From positions 243,597 to 307,596 of the forward strand of contig NZ_LDCP01000004.1 in the NCBI RefSeq assembly GCF_001021555.1: a stretch of 64,000 bases of DNA. Direction: 5' to 3'. How positions within the stretch are numbered: position 1 is the stretch's first letter; each line of letters starts with the position of its first letter. Positions 26,426-35,325 of this stretch are shown here, one piece after another. Source of the DNA: Aurantiacibacter marinus. Lineage in GTDB: Bacteria > Pseudomonadota > Alphaproteobacteria > Sphingomonadales > Sphingomonadaceae. Below the pieces are notes generated by a model, which worked only from the letters and a program-made list of their open reading frames with translations, was not told the origin of the DNA and ran no database searches. The translations under genes were made by a program, and so were the position numbers.

Positions 26426-28462
26426 ATGAAAATGCTCCGCCCTGCACTGCTTGCCTCTGCGCTGGTCCTGCCTTTTGCCCCTGCAATGGCGCAGGAAGTA
26501 ATGACACCCGAAGATGTTGCGCGCATCGAAAACACCGGCACCGTCGCTGTTTCGAAAGATGGCACACAAATCGCCTATACCCGCGTCCATTATCCCGATG
26601 TGACCATGGGAGAGGATGATGGCGGCGGCATGCAGCAGCTGTTCGTGGCCGATGGCCCCATGCAGGCGCGCGCATTCCTGCCGGAAGATATGAGCGTTTC
26701 GGGCATCGATTATTCGCCCGACGGATCGATGATCACGTTCCTCTATTCCGCATCGGGCGATGACCGCGGCGTGTGGGGCATTCCCACCAATGGCGGATCA
26801 CACCGGAAGCTGGCAGGCGTGGAAGATGCGCGGGTCAGCTCCTACGCCTTTTCCCCCAATGGCGACATGATCTACATGCTCGTATCCGCTGCGCCTGACG
26901 AGACGCGCGATGATGAACGCGCAGCAGGCTTCGATGCGGTAGTTTACGAAGAAGAAGCGCGGCTGAACCGCCTGTTCGTTGCGACTGCCGGAACCGATGA
27001 CATCGATGCAGAGCCGCGCGAAGTGACCGTGCCGGGCTATGTCGACAGCTTCCAGATAGCACCCAATGGGCAGTGGGCGCTGATCACCAGCGCGCCGACA
27101 CCTCTGGTCGATGACAGTTACACGTCAAAGCGTGCGCATATCCTTGATCTTGCCACCGGCAGCCTTCTTGCAATTGAAACGCCGGGCAAGCTGGGTGATC
27201 TGGAAATCTCGCCCGATGGCAGCCAGCTTTCGATGATAGCGGCGGTGGATGAAAACGATCCTGCCGACACCACCCTGCATCTGGTGGACACGGCAACCGG
27301 CGCATACCGCGCACTCAATGCGGGCGCGCCCGAAGCGGCGGTTGATGCAGAGTGGATGTCCGATGGACGCCTCGCCGTGGTCGTCCATGTTGGCGCGCAA
27401 AGCGTGCTGCGGTTCTATTCCGATGATGGCGACATGCTGCGCGAAATTGATCCCGATGGCCTGATCCTGACCAGCCTTGAACAAGGCGGCAATCGCCTGA
27501 CGGTGGAGGCCAACGCGCCTTCGCACCCGAACGAGCTGTTCCTTTATTCCAGCAATGGTTTCGAACGGTGGACCGATCACAACCCGTGGCTGGCCAATAT
27601 TGCAATGGGCACGCAGCGCACTTTCACCTTTACCGCGCGCGACGGGCAGGAAATCGAAGGCGTTCTGACAGAGCCTGTTGGCGGCATCCCCGCTGGCGGC
27701 GCTCCGCTGATCATGGATGTGCATGGCGGGCCGGAAGCGCATGACAGCAACGGCTGGACCACCAATTACAGCGGCCCGGGCCAGGTTGCAGCGGGCCAGG
27801 GCTATGCCGTGTTCCAGCCGAACTATCGCGGCTCCACCGGATACGGCACGTCCTTCTCGAAACAGCATCAGGGCAATTACACCGATCCTGAATTTGTGGA
27901 TCTGGTGGACGCCAAATATGCGCTGGTCGAAGCGGGCATTGCCGATCCGGACCGCGTTGGTATCACCGGCGGTTCCTACGGCGGCTATGCCACCGGTTGG
28001 AGCAGCACCTATTATTCCGAAGAATTTGCCGCAGGCGTGATGTTCGTGGGCATTTCCAACCAGATCAGCAAGGTGGGTACAGGCGACATTCCGATGGAAA
28101 TGTATCTCGTCCATGCGCTGGAATGGCCGTGGGAAAACTGGCAGCGCTGGCTGGAAATCAGCCCGATCTACTATGCCGACCGCGCCGATACGCCGCTGCT
28201 GATCATGCATGGTGACAGCGATCCGCGCGTCAGCCCGACGCAGAGCACGGAACTGTACCGCAACATCCGTATCCGCCGTCCGGATACGCCGCTGCGGCTG
28301 GTGTTCTATCCCGGTGAAGGCCACGGCAACGCCCGCGCCGCATCGCGTTACGATTACAATGTGCGCATGATGGAATGGTTCGACACCTATCTGATGACAG
28401 GCGACCGTGATGCAGCCTTGCCGGCCCCGCGTCCGGCGCTCAACTTGGGCAGCGAGGACTGA
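26426..28462 (+). CDS. Exported S9 (prolyl oligopeptidase family) serine peptidase
   Basis: 678 residues: Sec signal peptide (ALLASALVLPFAPAMAQ), a beta-propeller region built from repeats of the SPDGS/SPNGD kind (about 35-390), then an alpha/beta hydrolase domain. Catalytic residues are visible: nucleophile Ser in GGSYGGYATG, Asp in HGDSDPRV, His in EGHGNA, with the family VHGGPEAHD before the nucleophile. Likely a periplasmic dipeptidyl/acyl-aminoacyl peptidase. Terminated by a strong hairpin right after the stop. Confidence 0.95.
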   Translation: MKMLRPALLASALVLPFAPAMAQEVMTPEDVARIENTGTVAVSKDGTQIAYTRVHYPDVTMGEDDGGGMQQLFVADGPMQARAFLPEDMSVSGIDYSPDGSMITFLYSASGDDRGVWGIPTNGGSHRKLAGVEDARVSSYAFSPNGDMIYMLVSAAPDETRDDERAAGFDAVVYEEEARLNRLFVATAGTDDIDAEPREVTVPGYVDSFQIAPNGQWALITSAPTPLVDDSYTSKRAHILDLATGSLLAIETPGKLGDLEISPDGSQLSMIAAVDENDPADTTLHLVDTATGAYRALNAGAPEAAVDAEWMSDGRLAVVVHVGAQSVLRFYSDDGDMLREIDPDGLILTSLEQGGNRLTVEANAPSHPNELFLYSSNGFERWTDHNPWLANIAMGTQRTFTFTARDGQEIEGVLTEPVGGIPAGGAPLIMDVHGGPEAHDSNGWTTNYSGPGQVAAGQGYAVFQPNYRGSTGYGTSFSKQHQGNYTDPEFVDLVDAKYALVEAGIADPDRVGITGGSYGGYATGWSSTYYSEEFAAGVMFVGISNQISKVGTGDIPMEMYLVHALEWPWENWQRWLEISPIYYADRADTPLLIMHGDSDPRVSPTQSTELYRNIRIRRPDTPLRLVFYPGEGHGNARAASRYDYNVRMMEWFDTYLMTGDRDAALPAPRPALNLGSED

Positions 28463-28512
28463 TCACATCCCGGTAGCACGCTGATACGTGTTATTTTTAC
28501 GCGAAACGTTTA

Positions 28513-28547
28513 ATGGCTGCCTCTCGGAATATCCGGGAGGCAGCCAT
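28513..28547 (+). terminator. Rho-independent terminator after the S9 peptidase
   Basis: A 15-bp stem (ATGGCTGCCTCTCGG/CCGGGAGGCAGCCAT, one G-T pair) with an AATAT loop, followed directly by TTTTT. It begins about 50 bases beyond the peptidase stop. The ATG of the next annotated gene is part of this stem. Confidence 0.92.
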
Positions 28548-29058
28548 TTTTCGTACACTGATCCTGATCGCCATTGGCGCAGCTTTCGCCGCCTTTGCCC
28601 TTGGTTTCGTGTCGCTTGGAGAACAGCCGCCGATCTTCCTGCGGATCATGTTTGGCCTGCTTGGTACGCTCGCAATGTATGGCGGGCTTCACCACCTGCG
28701 GTTCCTGTTCAGGCGCCGGAACGCTTTGGCTGGCGGTCGCGACCGAAAAGGAACGCTGCAATTGCGCGGCAAGCTGGATGATGAAAGCGGCACCGCCCTT
28801 GCAATTTTTTCCACATCATACGGGGAATGGGTTCTCATGCTCGATCCTGGCAAGATCCGCGCGCGTGAAACCGAATTTCGCGAAGGCGTGCCAGCCCGCG
28901 CGACCGTGGATGAAGACGATCGGATCTATGCGCTCAGGATCGGCTCGGAAAGCTTCGTCCTGCAATCCGAAAGCATCGCTTTTGACGGGAAGATGCGCCT
29001 GGCGATCGAAAAATCCGAAAGCTGGATGGCCGAACGTGACAAGAAGCGATCCGGATAG
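28513..29058 (+). CDS. Two-helix membrane protein of unknown function
   Basis: 181 residues if begun at ATG 28513. Two hydrophobic helices (about 14-34 and 43-63), a basic RRRN turn, and a soluble C-terminal domain (KGTLQLRGKLDDESGTALAI, SYGEWVLMLDPGKIRARETE). No family recognised. The annotated ATG lies inside the S9 terminator hairpin, so the true start may be a little downstream; no other ATG precedes the helices. Convergent with the OmpV-like gene. Confidence 0.65.
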   Translation: MAASRNIREAAIFRTLILIAIGAAFAAFALGFVSLGEQPPIFLRIMFGLLGTLAMYGGLHHLRFLFRRRNALAGGRDRKGTLQLRGKLDDESGTALAIFSTSYGEWVLMLDPGKIRARETEFREGVPARATVDEDDRIYALRIGSESFVLQSESIAFDGKMRLAIEKSESWMAERDKKRSG

Positions 29059-29074
29059 GGGCGCAGCCTGAAGG

Positions 29075-29998
29075 TCAGAACGTATACGCAAGGCCCAACA
29101 CGCCAAGAAACTGGCTGCGCGATCCGCGCACGCTGGTAAAGGGCGTATCCGCCGCATCGCCGAGCAAGTGGGAATAGCCAAGAATGGTGACGAAACTCAG
29201 CCCGCCATTGGTCACGTCCCCGTCCAGATCGACGCCAACCAGCAGGGTGGCACCTGCACTGGTGAAGCCGCCGCCATCGGGATCATAGGCCGCCAATGGC
29301 GATGCGCCCGCACCGGTGAAATACGCCGGGTTTACGGCGAAATTATAATCCTGAAAATCTTCGTCCGCCCATTCCGTGCTGAGCGTGAGGCTGGTTGCCA
29401 CGCCGCGGTTGATGGGCGTGAAATAGCTGATGCTGGGGGACACGACCGTGCCGCCATGCGCACCGGCCACATCGAACATCACATCGGTCTTGATCGAAAG
29501 ACTGTCGAACGGGTTGAGCAATTTCGGGAAGCTTACGCCCACGCTGGGGCCGACTTCGATGGCGCGGTCCAGTTCACCATATTGCGCTACCACATCATCC
29601 TTGATCCGGTCTGCGCGGTTGCTGCGCACGCGGGCGGAAAAGCCCACATCGAAGCCCACACCTTCATCGGGATTGGGGATGAAATCGACGGTCAGGCCAG
29701 CCGCGCGCGGGCTGAAACGAACCCCGCCGAACGAGCCCTGAATAACCGGCAGGGCGGAAAACACGTATTCGTCCGATCCGGTGTAGGACGGGCTGATCGC
29801 GCCGCCGACTCCGATAGTAAGGAAATCACCATCGAACACGGTTTCGCCAAATCCCTCCGGCGGACCGCCGCGGTCCCGGTCTTCATCGGCTGCCTGTTCG
29901 ACTACATCGGCTGGAACGGATACGTCCTGCGCAAGAGAAGGCGAGGCCAGCGCAGCGCATGCGATAGCCGAGAAGGTGGCGATGGGGCGAAGTTGCAT
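29075..29998 (-). CDS. MipA/OmpV family outer-membrane protein
   Basis: 307 residues from the ATG at 29998. Sec signal (ATFSAIACAALASPSLAQ), an acidic linker, then beta-barrel segments: DFLTIGVGGAISPSYTGSDE (the MipA/OmpV signature region), SFGGVRFSPRAAG, SISYFTPINRGVATSLTLST, ending LGVLGLAYTF with C-terminal Phe. OmpV proteins are outer-membrane barrels, in some cases scaffolds for murein synthesis. Divergent from crtY. Confidence 0.93.
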   Translation of the reverse strand: MQLRPIATFSAIACAALASPSLAQDVSVPADVVEQAADEDRDRGGPPEGFGETVFDGDFLTIGVGGAISPSYTGSDEYVFSALPVIQGSFGGVRFSPRAAGLTVDFIPNPDEGVGFDVGFSARVRSNRADRIKDDVVAQYGELDRAIEVGPSVGVSFPKLLNPFDSLSIKTDVMFDVAGAHGGTVVSPSISYFTPINRGVATSLTLSTEWADEDFQDYNFAVNPAYFTGAGASPLAAYDPDGGGFTSAGATLLVGVDLDGDVTNGGLSFVTILGYSHLLGDAADTPFTSVRGSRSQFLGVLGLAYTF

Positions 29999-30143
29999 TT
30001 GTTCGGGAATCCTCGTTGTATCGGTACCCAACGGACGGTGGAGGCAACAGGTTCCATAATGCAACCTCTTTTGCGCCCCGGTGACGGCATAGCCCTTCGC
30101 CCGTCATTGCCTCGCCCTCGCAATCCGCTAAGGCACTGACATA

Positions 30144-31358
30144 ATGAACGGACGCGACTGTGATATCGCCATTGTCGGCGGGGGCCTTTCGGGCGGCCTG
30201 ATCGCATTGGCTCTGGCCCGCCATCGGCCTGACCTTTCAGTGCGCCTGATTGAAAGCGGCGGCGCGCCTGGCGGCAATCACCGCTGGAGCTGGTTCGCTA
30301 CCGATCTGGATGCAGCCGGACAGGAACTTATGTCCCGCTTCCGCAAAACCGAATGGGATGACGGTTATGAAATCCGCTTCCCGAACCTCAGCCGCAATCT
30401 CGATGCAGGATATCGTTCACTGACAAGCGAGGATTTCGCCGCAACCCTGGCGCGCGAATTGGACGATGGCGCAATTCTCACGGGGCGCGATGCGTCTGTG
30501 GTGGAGGCCAAGTCAGTTACCTTCACCGATGGCACGACGCTTACCGCGCACAAGGTAATCGACTGCCGCGGCTATACTTCGACCGCTGATCTGAACGGCG
30601 GGTGGCAGGTTTTCATGGGGCGGCATGTCCGCACTGCGGAGCCGCACGGGTTCACCAGGCCGATCATCATGGACGCGACTGTCGATCAGGTCGCGCCGTC
30701 GGGCAATGGCGGGGCCTACCGCTTTGTCTATGTCCTGCCGCTGGGATCGCACGACGTCTTTGTGGAAGACACCTATTATGCCGACAGGCCGGAATTAGAC
30801 CGCAGCGCGCTGTCAGGCCGGATAGATCAATATTGCCACCAGGCAGGCATTGCGGGAGAGCCGGTCAGCTTTGAAACCGGCGTGCTGCCCGTCATCACCG
30901 GCGGAGATTTCGCCGCATTTCAGGCCGCGCACCGCACGCCCGGCGTGGCGGTGGCTGGCGGGCGCGGCGGTTTTGTCCATCCACTGACCAGCTACACCCT
31001 GCCCATCGCGGTCGAGGTTGCGCTGGCCGTAGCCGAGGATGCCGATCTTCCCGGAGAGCAGCTGGCTGCCAAGCTGGAAGCCCACGCGCGCAAGGTTTGG
31101 AAGTCCATGGGGTTCTACCGCGCGCTGGGTCGCATGCTGTTCAACGGCGCGCCGCCTGCCATCCGCTACCGCATTTTTGAACGGTTCTATGGGCTGCCGG
31201 AACCGCTGGTTGAACGGTTTTATGCGGGCAAATCGACACTTATGGACCGGTTGCGCGTTCTGACCGGCAAACCGCCCATTCCCATACACCGCGGCATTTC
31301 CGCACTGCTTTCCACATCCCCCCGGCTCAACGCCGCCCATTCCAAGGACAATTCATGA
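30144..31358 (+). CDS. crtY: Lycopene beta-cyclase
   Basis: CrtY closes the beta-ionone rings of lycopene to form beta-carotene. 404 residues, usual length for the bacterial enzyme. FAD-binding IAIVGGGLSGGLIAL at the N-terminus, NHRWSWFATD (CrtY motif), KVIDCRGY, and the C-terminal GGRGGFVHPLTSYTLPIAVE. First gene of the carotenoid operon; its stop overlaps the crtI start (ATGA). The upstream ribosome binding site is poor. Confidence 0.97.
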   Translation: MNGRDCDIAIVGGGLSGGLIALALARHRPDLSVRLIESGGAPGGNHRWSWFATDLDAAGQELMSRFRKTEWDDGYEIRFPNLSRNLDAGYRSLTSEDFAATLARELDDGAILTGRDASVVEAKSVTFTDGTTLTAHKVIDCRGYTSTADLNGGWQVFMGRHVRTAEPHGFTRPIIMDATVDQVAPSGNGGAYRFVYVLPLGSHDVFVEDTYYADRPELDRSALSGRIDQYCHQAGIAGEPVSFETGVLPVITGGDFAAFQAAHRTPGVAVAGGRGGFVHPLTSYTLPIAVEVALAVAEDADLPGEQLAAKLEAHARKVWKSMGFYRALGRMLFNGAPPAIRYRIFERFYGLPEPLVERFYAGKSTLMDRLRVLTGKPPIPIHRGISALLSTSPRLNAAHSKDNS

Positions 31359-32851
31359 CCACTCCCGAAGGCCGCACAGCATGTGTCATCGGCGCCGGTT
31401 TCGGCGGCATGGCGCTTGCCATCCGCCTGCAAAGCGCAGGCATCGCCACCACAGTGATCGAAGGCCGCGACAAGGTGGGCGGCCGCGCCTATCACTGGCA
31501 GAAAGACGGCTTTACTTTCGACGCCGGACCCACAGTGATCACCGACCCGCCGTGCCTGAAGGAATTGTGGGAATTGTCCGGTCACGACATCGCCGAAGAT
31601 GTCGAACTGATGCCGGTATTCCCATTTTACAGGCTCAACTGGCCCGATGGCACCAACTTCGATTATTCGAATGACGAAGAAGGCCTGCGCAAGGAAATTG
31701 CCAAGCTCGATCCTGCCGATGTCGCCGGATATGACCGCTTCCTGGAATATTCCGCTGCCGTGCATGACGAAGGTTACGTGAAGCTGGGCACAGTGCCGTT
31801 CCTCGATTTCAAGAGCATGTTGAAAGCCGCACCCGCCCTTGCCAAGCATCAGGCATGGCGCAGCGTGTATTCCATGGTCAGCAAGTATATCCGCAATGAA
31901 AAGCTGCGCGAAGCGCTCAGTTTCCACACGCTGCTGGTGGGCGGCAGCCCGATGAAAACCTCCAGCATCTATGCCCTCATCCACAAGCTGGAAAAGGACG
32001 GCGGCGTCTGGTGGGCGCGCGGCGGCACCAATCGACTGATCGCCGGGATGGTCCGCCATTTTGAACGGCTGGGCGGCACGATGCGCGTGGGCGACGCGGT
32101 GGAGAAGGTGGAAACCATGGGCGACCGCGCGACAGGCGTTGTCACCAAAAGCGGCTGGTCTGCCAAGTTCGATGCCGTCGCCAGCAACGCCGACATCGTG
32201 CATTCCTACAAGGATTTGCTGGGTGAAAGCCACCGCGGAAAAACCTACGGCAAGGCGCTGACGAAGAAGAAGTTCTCCCCCAGCCTGTTTGTCGTTCACT
32301 TTGGTCTGGAAGGCACATGGCCGGGCATTCCGCACCACATGATCCTGTTCGGCCCGCGTTACAAAGGGCTGGTCGACGATATCTATGACAAGGGCGTGCT
32401 GCCCGCCGATTTCTCGGTCTATCTGCACCACCCCACCGTTACCGATCCCAGCATGGCGCCCGAAGGCCAGAGCACGTTCTACGCGCTGGTGCCGGTCGCG
32501 CATCAGGGCAAAATGCCGATCAATTGGGACGAAGTCGGCCCGCAGTTGGAAAAGCGCGTGCTGGACGAAGTCGGGCGTCGCCTGATCCCCGATATTCATG
32601 ACCGGATCGTGACCAAGTTCCACTATGCGCCATCGGATTTCGCAACGGATTTGAACGCGCATCTGGGCAGCGCCTTCAGCCTTGAACCGCTGCTCACGCA
32701 AAGCGCTTTCTTCCGCGGCCACAACCGGGATGACAAGATCCACAACTTCTACCTCGTCGGCGCAGGCACCCATCCGGGCGCAGGCATCCCCGGCGTGGTC
32801 GGCAGCGCAAAGGCGACTGCGGGCTTGATGATCGAGGACTTGAGCGTTTAA
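31355..32851 (+). CDS. crtI: Phytoene desaturase
   Basis: CrtI introduces four double bonds into phytoene to make lycopene, using FAD at the membrane surface. 498 residues. Rossmann motif IGAGFGGMALAIRLQSAG and the signature LVGAGTHPGAGIPGVVGSAK are intact; DKVGGRAYHWQKDGFTFDAG follows the nucleotide-binding site. It starts within the crtY stop, so the two are translationally coupled. Followed after 44 bases by a LOG-family gene. Confidence 0.97.
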   Translation: MTTPEGRTACVIGAGFGGMALAIRLQSAGIATTVIEGRDKVGGRAYHWQKDGFTFDAGPTVITDPPCLKELWELSGHDIAEDVELMPVFPFYRLNWPDGTNFDYSNDEEGLRKEIAKLDPADVAGYDRFLEYSAAVHDEGYVKLGTVPFLDFKSMLKAAPALAKHQAWRSVYSMVSKYIRNEKLREALSFHTLLVGGSPMKTSSIYALIHKLEKDGGVWWARGGTNRLIAGMVRHFERLGGTMRVGDAVEKVETMGDRATGVVTKSGWSAKFDAVASNADIVHSYKDLLGESHRGKTYGKALTKKKFSPSLFVVHFGLEGTWPGIPHHMILFGPRYKGLVDDIYDKGVLPADFSVYLHHPTVTDPSMAPEGQSTFYALVPVAHQGKMPINWDEVGPQLEKRVLDEVGRRLIPDIHDRIVTKFHYAPSDFATDLNAHLGSAFSLEPLLTQSAFFRGHNRDDKIHNFYLVGAGTHPGAGIPGVVGSAKATAGLMIEDLSV

Positions 32852-32895
32852 GCGGGCCTTTCGCGGTTCCACGAGAACAGCAACAGGGAAAAAGA

Positions 32896-33477
32896 ATGAA
32901 ACGTCTCGCCGTCTATTGCGGGTCCGCAACACCAGCGGACCCGCGTTATATCGAGCTTGCGCGCCACGTCGGCACTGCACTGGCCCAGCGCGGGATTGGC
33001 GTGGTGTATGGCGGCGGCAAGGCTGGCCTGATGGGGGCGATTGCCACCGCCGCGCTGGACGCAGGCGGCGAAGTGATCGGCGTTATCCCGCAGGCGCTGG
33101 TCGATATGGAAGTCGCAAACAAGGACTGCACGCAGCTCCACGTGGTTGACACCATGCACCAGCGCAAACAGGCTTTTACCGATTTGTCTGACGGGTTTGT
33201 CACCATGCCCGGCGGCGTCGGCACGATGGACGAATTGTGGGAAGCGATCAGCTGGGCACAGCTGGGCTATCATTCCAAACCTGTCGGCCTGCTCAACGCT
33301 TTGGGATATTTTGACGGGCTTGTTGCGTTCAACACCCACATGGCCGAAACCGGTTTTGTCAGGGAAGCACATCGCGGCATCATGATTATCAGCGAGACGA
33401 TTGAGGATTTGGTGGACAAGATGGCCAGTTTCACACCTGCAAAAACAATCGTGCAAATGCGCGCCGAAGATCTGTGA
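32896..33477 (+). CDS. LOG/TIGR00730 family nucleotide phosphoribohydrolase
   Basis: 193 residues. Rossmann-like LOG fold with the diagnostic motif MPGGVGTMDELWEAISWAQL; VYGGGKAGLMGAIA and IGVIPQALVDMEV are also present. Characterised members hydrolyse cytokinin riboside 5'-monophosphate or purine nucleoside monophosphates to free base and ribose phosphate. It sits between crtI and crtB, overlapping the crtB start by 4 bases (GTGA), so it is translationally coupled to carotenoid synthesis genes; whether it has a role there is unknown. Confidence 0.93.
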   Translation: MKRLAVYCGSATPADPRYIELARHVGTALAQRGIGVVYGGGKAGLMGAIATAALDAGGEVIGVIPQALVDMEVANKDCTQLHVVDTMHQRKQAFTDLSDGFVTMPGGVGTMDELWEAISWAQLGYHSKPVGLLNALGYFDGLVAFNTHMAETGFVREAHRGIMIISETIEDLVDKMASFTPAKTIVQMRAEDL

Positions 33478-34574
33478 AGCGCGTAAAGCCCCGTCCTCTG
33501 GTCGCGAGCCATGTGGTCAAATCCACGCCGCGACAAATTGGCGGTGGCCGCCCGCGAGAGGCGTTGGTGCGCCGGGCGAAAGAAAGCATCGCCAAGGGCT
33601 CCAAAAGCTTTTCCGTCGCCAGCCTGCTGTTCGACAAGACCACGCGCGAACGCGCGCATCTGCTGTATGCATGGTGCCGCCGGTGCGACGATATTGCCGA
33701 CGGGCAGGAGGCCGGTTTTCGCAACAAGAGCGGCGAACTGAAGCTCGATACTTCCAGCCCGATGGACCGGGTGGAAGCCATCCGCATTCTCACCAACCGC
33801 GCGCTTGACGGCCAGCCGACTGCCGACATTGCCTTCGACGCGCTGGGGCAGGTTGCCGCCGAGACCGGTCTGACCCGCGAAATGACCGACGATGTGATCG
33901 ACGGGTTCGTATTGGACGCGCAGGAATGGCGCCCCCGCACCGAAGCTGACCTTATGCGCTATTGCTACCATGTGGCGGGCGCGGTTGGCGTGATGATGGC
34001 GCGGGTGATGGGCATTCCGGCTGATGCAACCGAAACACTCGACCGCGCCTGCGACCTTGGCCTCGCCTTTCAGCTCAACAATATTGCCCGCGACATTGCT
34101 GACGATGACGCCGCCGGGCGCTGCTACTTGCCAGAAGAATGGCTTGCGGAAATGGATATCCCTCCGGGCCAGCACATGAAGCCGCAGTATCGCAAGCAAT
34201 TGGTGAAATTGACCAAGCGGCTGGTGGACAGCGCGCGGCTACATGATGCGGCGGCACGCGTCGGCGCAGGGCGGCTGCGTTTTCGCCAGCGCTGGGCGAT
34301 ATTGTCAGCCGCCAACATCTACGGCGCGATTGGCGAGGAAGTTGAACGTCAGGCAGAATTTGCGTGGGACCACCGCGTCCACACCAGCACGTTGGACAAG
34401 ATCGGCCATGTGATCGCCGCGCTGAAAGAAACAATCAGTGGATCGTTCGAACCGCAAGTCATGCCGGAATTCACGCGTGGCAGGCTGATGGTGATGGCGC
34501 GGATGGATGGCCCCATTCCCGATCGCCCGATGACCCCGCTGCGCGACGAAGGCATTCGCCGCAAGGAAGACTGA
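33474..34574 (+). CDS. crtB: Phytoene synthase
   Basis: CrtB condenses two geranylgeranyl diphosphates head-to-head to phytoene, the first committed carotenoid step. 366 residues from a GTG start that overlaps the LOG stop. Both Asp-rich motifs are present: CRRCDDIADGQE and LNNIARDIADDDAAGR, followed by CYLPEEWL. A basic N-terminal extension of about 35 residues precedes the squalene/phytoene synthase domain. No crtE, crtZ or crtW appears in the window. Confidence 0.96.
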   Translation: MKRVKPRPLVASHVVKSTPRQIGGGRPREALVRRAKESIAKGSKSFSVASLLFDKTTRERAHLLYAWCRRCDDIADGQEAGFRNKSGELKLDTSSPMDRVEAIRILTNRALDGQPTADIAFDALGQVAAETGLTREMTDDVIDGFVLDAQEWRPRTEADLMRYCYHVAGAVGVMMARVMGIPADATETLDRACDLGLAFQLNNIARDIADDDAAGRCYLPEEWLAEMDIPPGQHMKPQYRKQLVKLTKRLVDSARLHDAAARVGAGRLRFRQRWAILSAANIYGAIGEEVERQAEFAWDHRVHTSTLDKIGHVIAALKETISGSFEPQVMPEFTRGRLMVMARMDGPIPDRPMTPLRDEGIRRKED

Positions 34575-34599
34575 GCTGCATTGCCAAAGCTGGGCCAGA

Positions 34600-34617
34600 C
34601 GGTTGCATTTGCAACCG
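34600..34617. repeat. Short palindrome downstream of crtB
   Basis: An 8-bp perfect stem (CGGTTGCA/TGCAACCG) around a 2-base centre lies 26 bases after the crtB stop. No T-run, so a weak terminator or regulatory palindrome. Confidence 0.35.
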
Positions 34618-34653
34618 GTGCAGGCCATCGCTCCGCACAAGGAGACGAGTGCC

Positions 34654-35325
34654 ATGAAAGCTGCCATGAAATTCGCATTTGCCACTGCTGCGGTGTGCCT
34701 GCTGCCCCTACCTGCGCAGGCGCAGGACGATAGAGTTGGGCCAGCGCAGGCCCAGGACGATACGTCCGGACCTGGCCTGCCCTTGTCTGAAGCCAGTGCT
34801 TCGACCGACCGTGCCGATCCGGCGAGCGCGCAAAGCGATCCCCTGGCAGCGGTCGAGGCGTTCATGGCGGGCCTTGGCGCGAAGGATGCAGAGGCCATGA
34901 CCGCGGTCGCTCTGGACGCTGCCTATCTCGCTTTCGTACGGCCTGATGATGATGGCGATGCCATGCGTACCATGCCGCTTTCCCGCGCCATTACATCGCT
35001 GGCAGAAACCGTGCCCGATATTTCCGAACCGATCCGCGATCCCGTGGTGATGGTGGACGGCCCGGTGGCAATGGTCTGGGCGCCGTATGAATTCTACGTT
35101 GCCGGCACGCGCAATCATTGCGGCGTGAACGTGTTCTCTCTGCTCAATCGAGACGGTGAATGGCTGATCGCGAGCGTCGTCTATTCCTACCTCCCCGATG
35201 ATTGCCCCGACGAGGCGGAGGATACCGCCGGGGAAGTCCAGTTGCGGCCTGTGGATCCTGGCGTAATCACACAAGGCATCACCGGCGACACTAACGATGC
35301 CGCAGCGGAAGATGGCGGACAATGA
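34654..35325 (+). CDS. Exported NTF2-like (SnoaL-type) protein
   Basis: 223 residues from the ATG at 34654 (CAAGGAG upstream). Sec signal peptide (FAFATAAVCLLPLPAQAQ), a low-complexity linker with a partly repeated AQDD motif, then a cone-shaped NTF2-like domain: PLAAVEAFMAGLGAKDAEAM, GPVAMVWAPYEFYVAG and SLLNRDGEWLIASVVYSYLP. Role unknown. Its stop overlaps the biotin-carboxylase start (ATGA). Confidence 0.78.
   Translation: MKAAMKFAFATAAVCLLPLPAQAQDDRVGPAQAQDDTSGPGLPLSEASASTDRADPASAQSDPLAAVEAFMAGLGAKDAEAMTAVALDAAYLAFVRPDDDGDAMRTMPLSRAITSLAETVPDISEPIRDPVVMVDGPVAMVWAPYEFYVAGTRNHCGVNVFSLLNRDGEWLIASVVYSYLPDDCPDEAEDTAGEVQLRPVDPGVITQGITGDTNDAAAEDGGQ

Noticed and set aside
31220..32980. 586-codon open frame on the minus strand opposite crtI
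   Set aside because: Shadow of crtI and parts of its neighbours; composition is His/Arg/Gln-rich and unlike a real protein.
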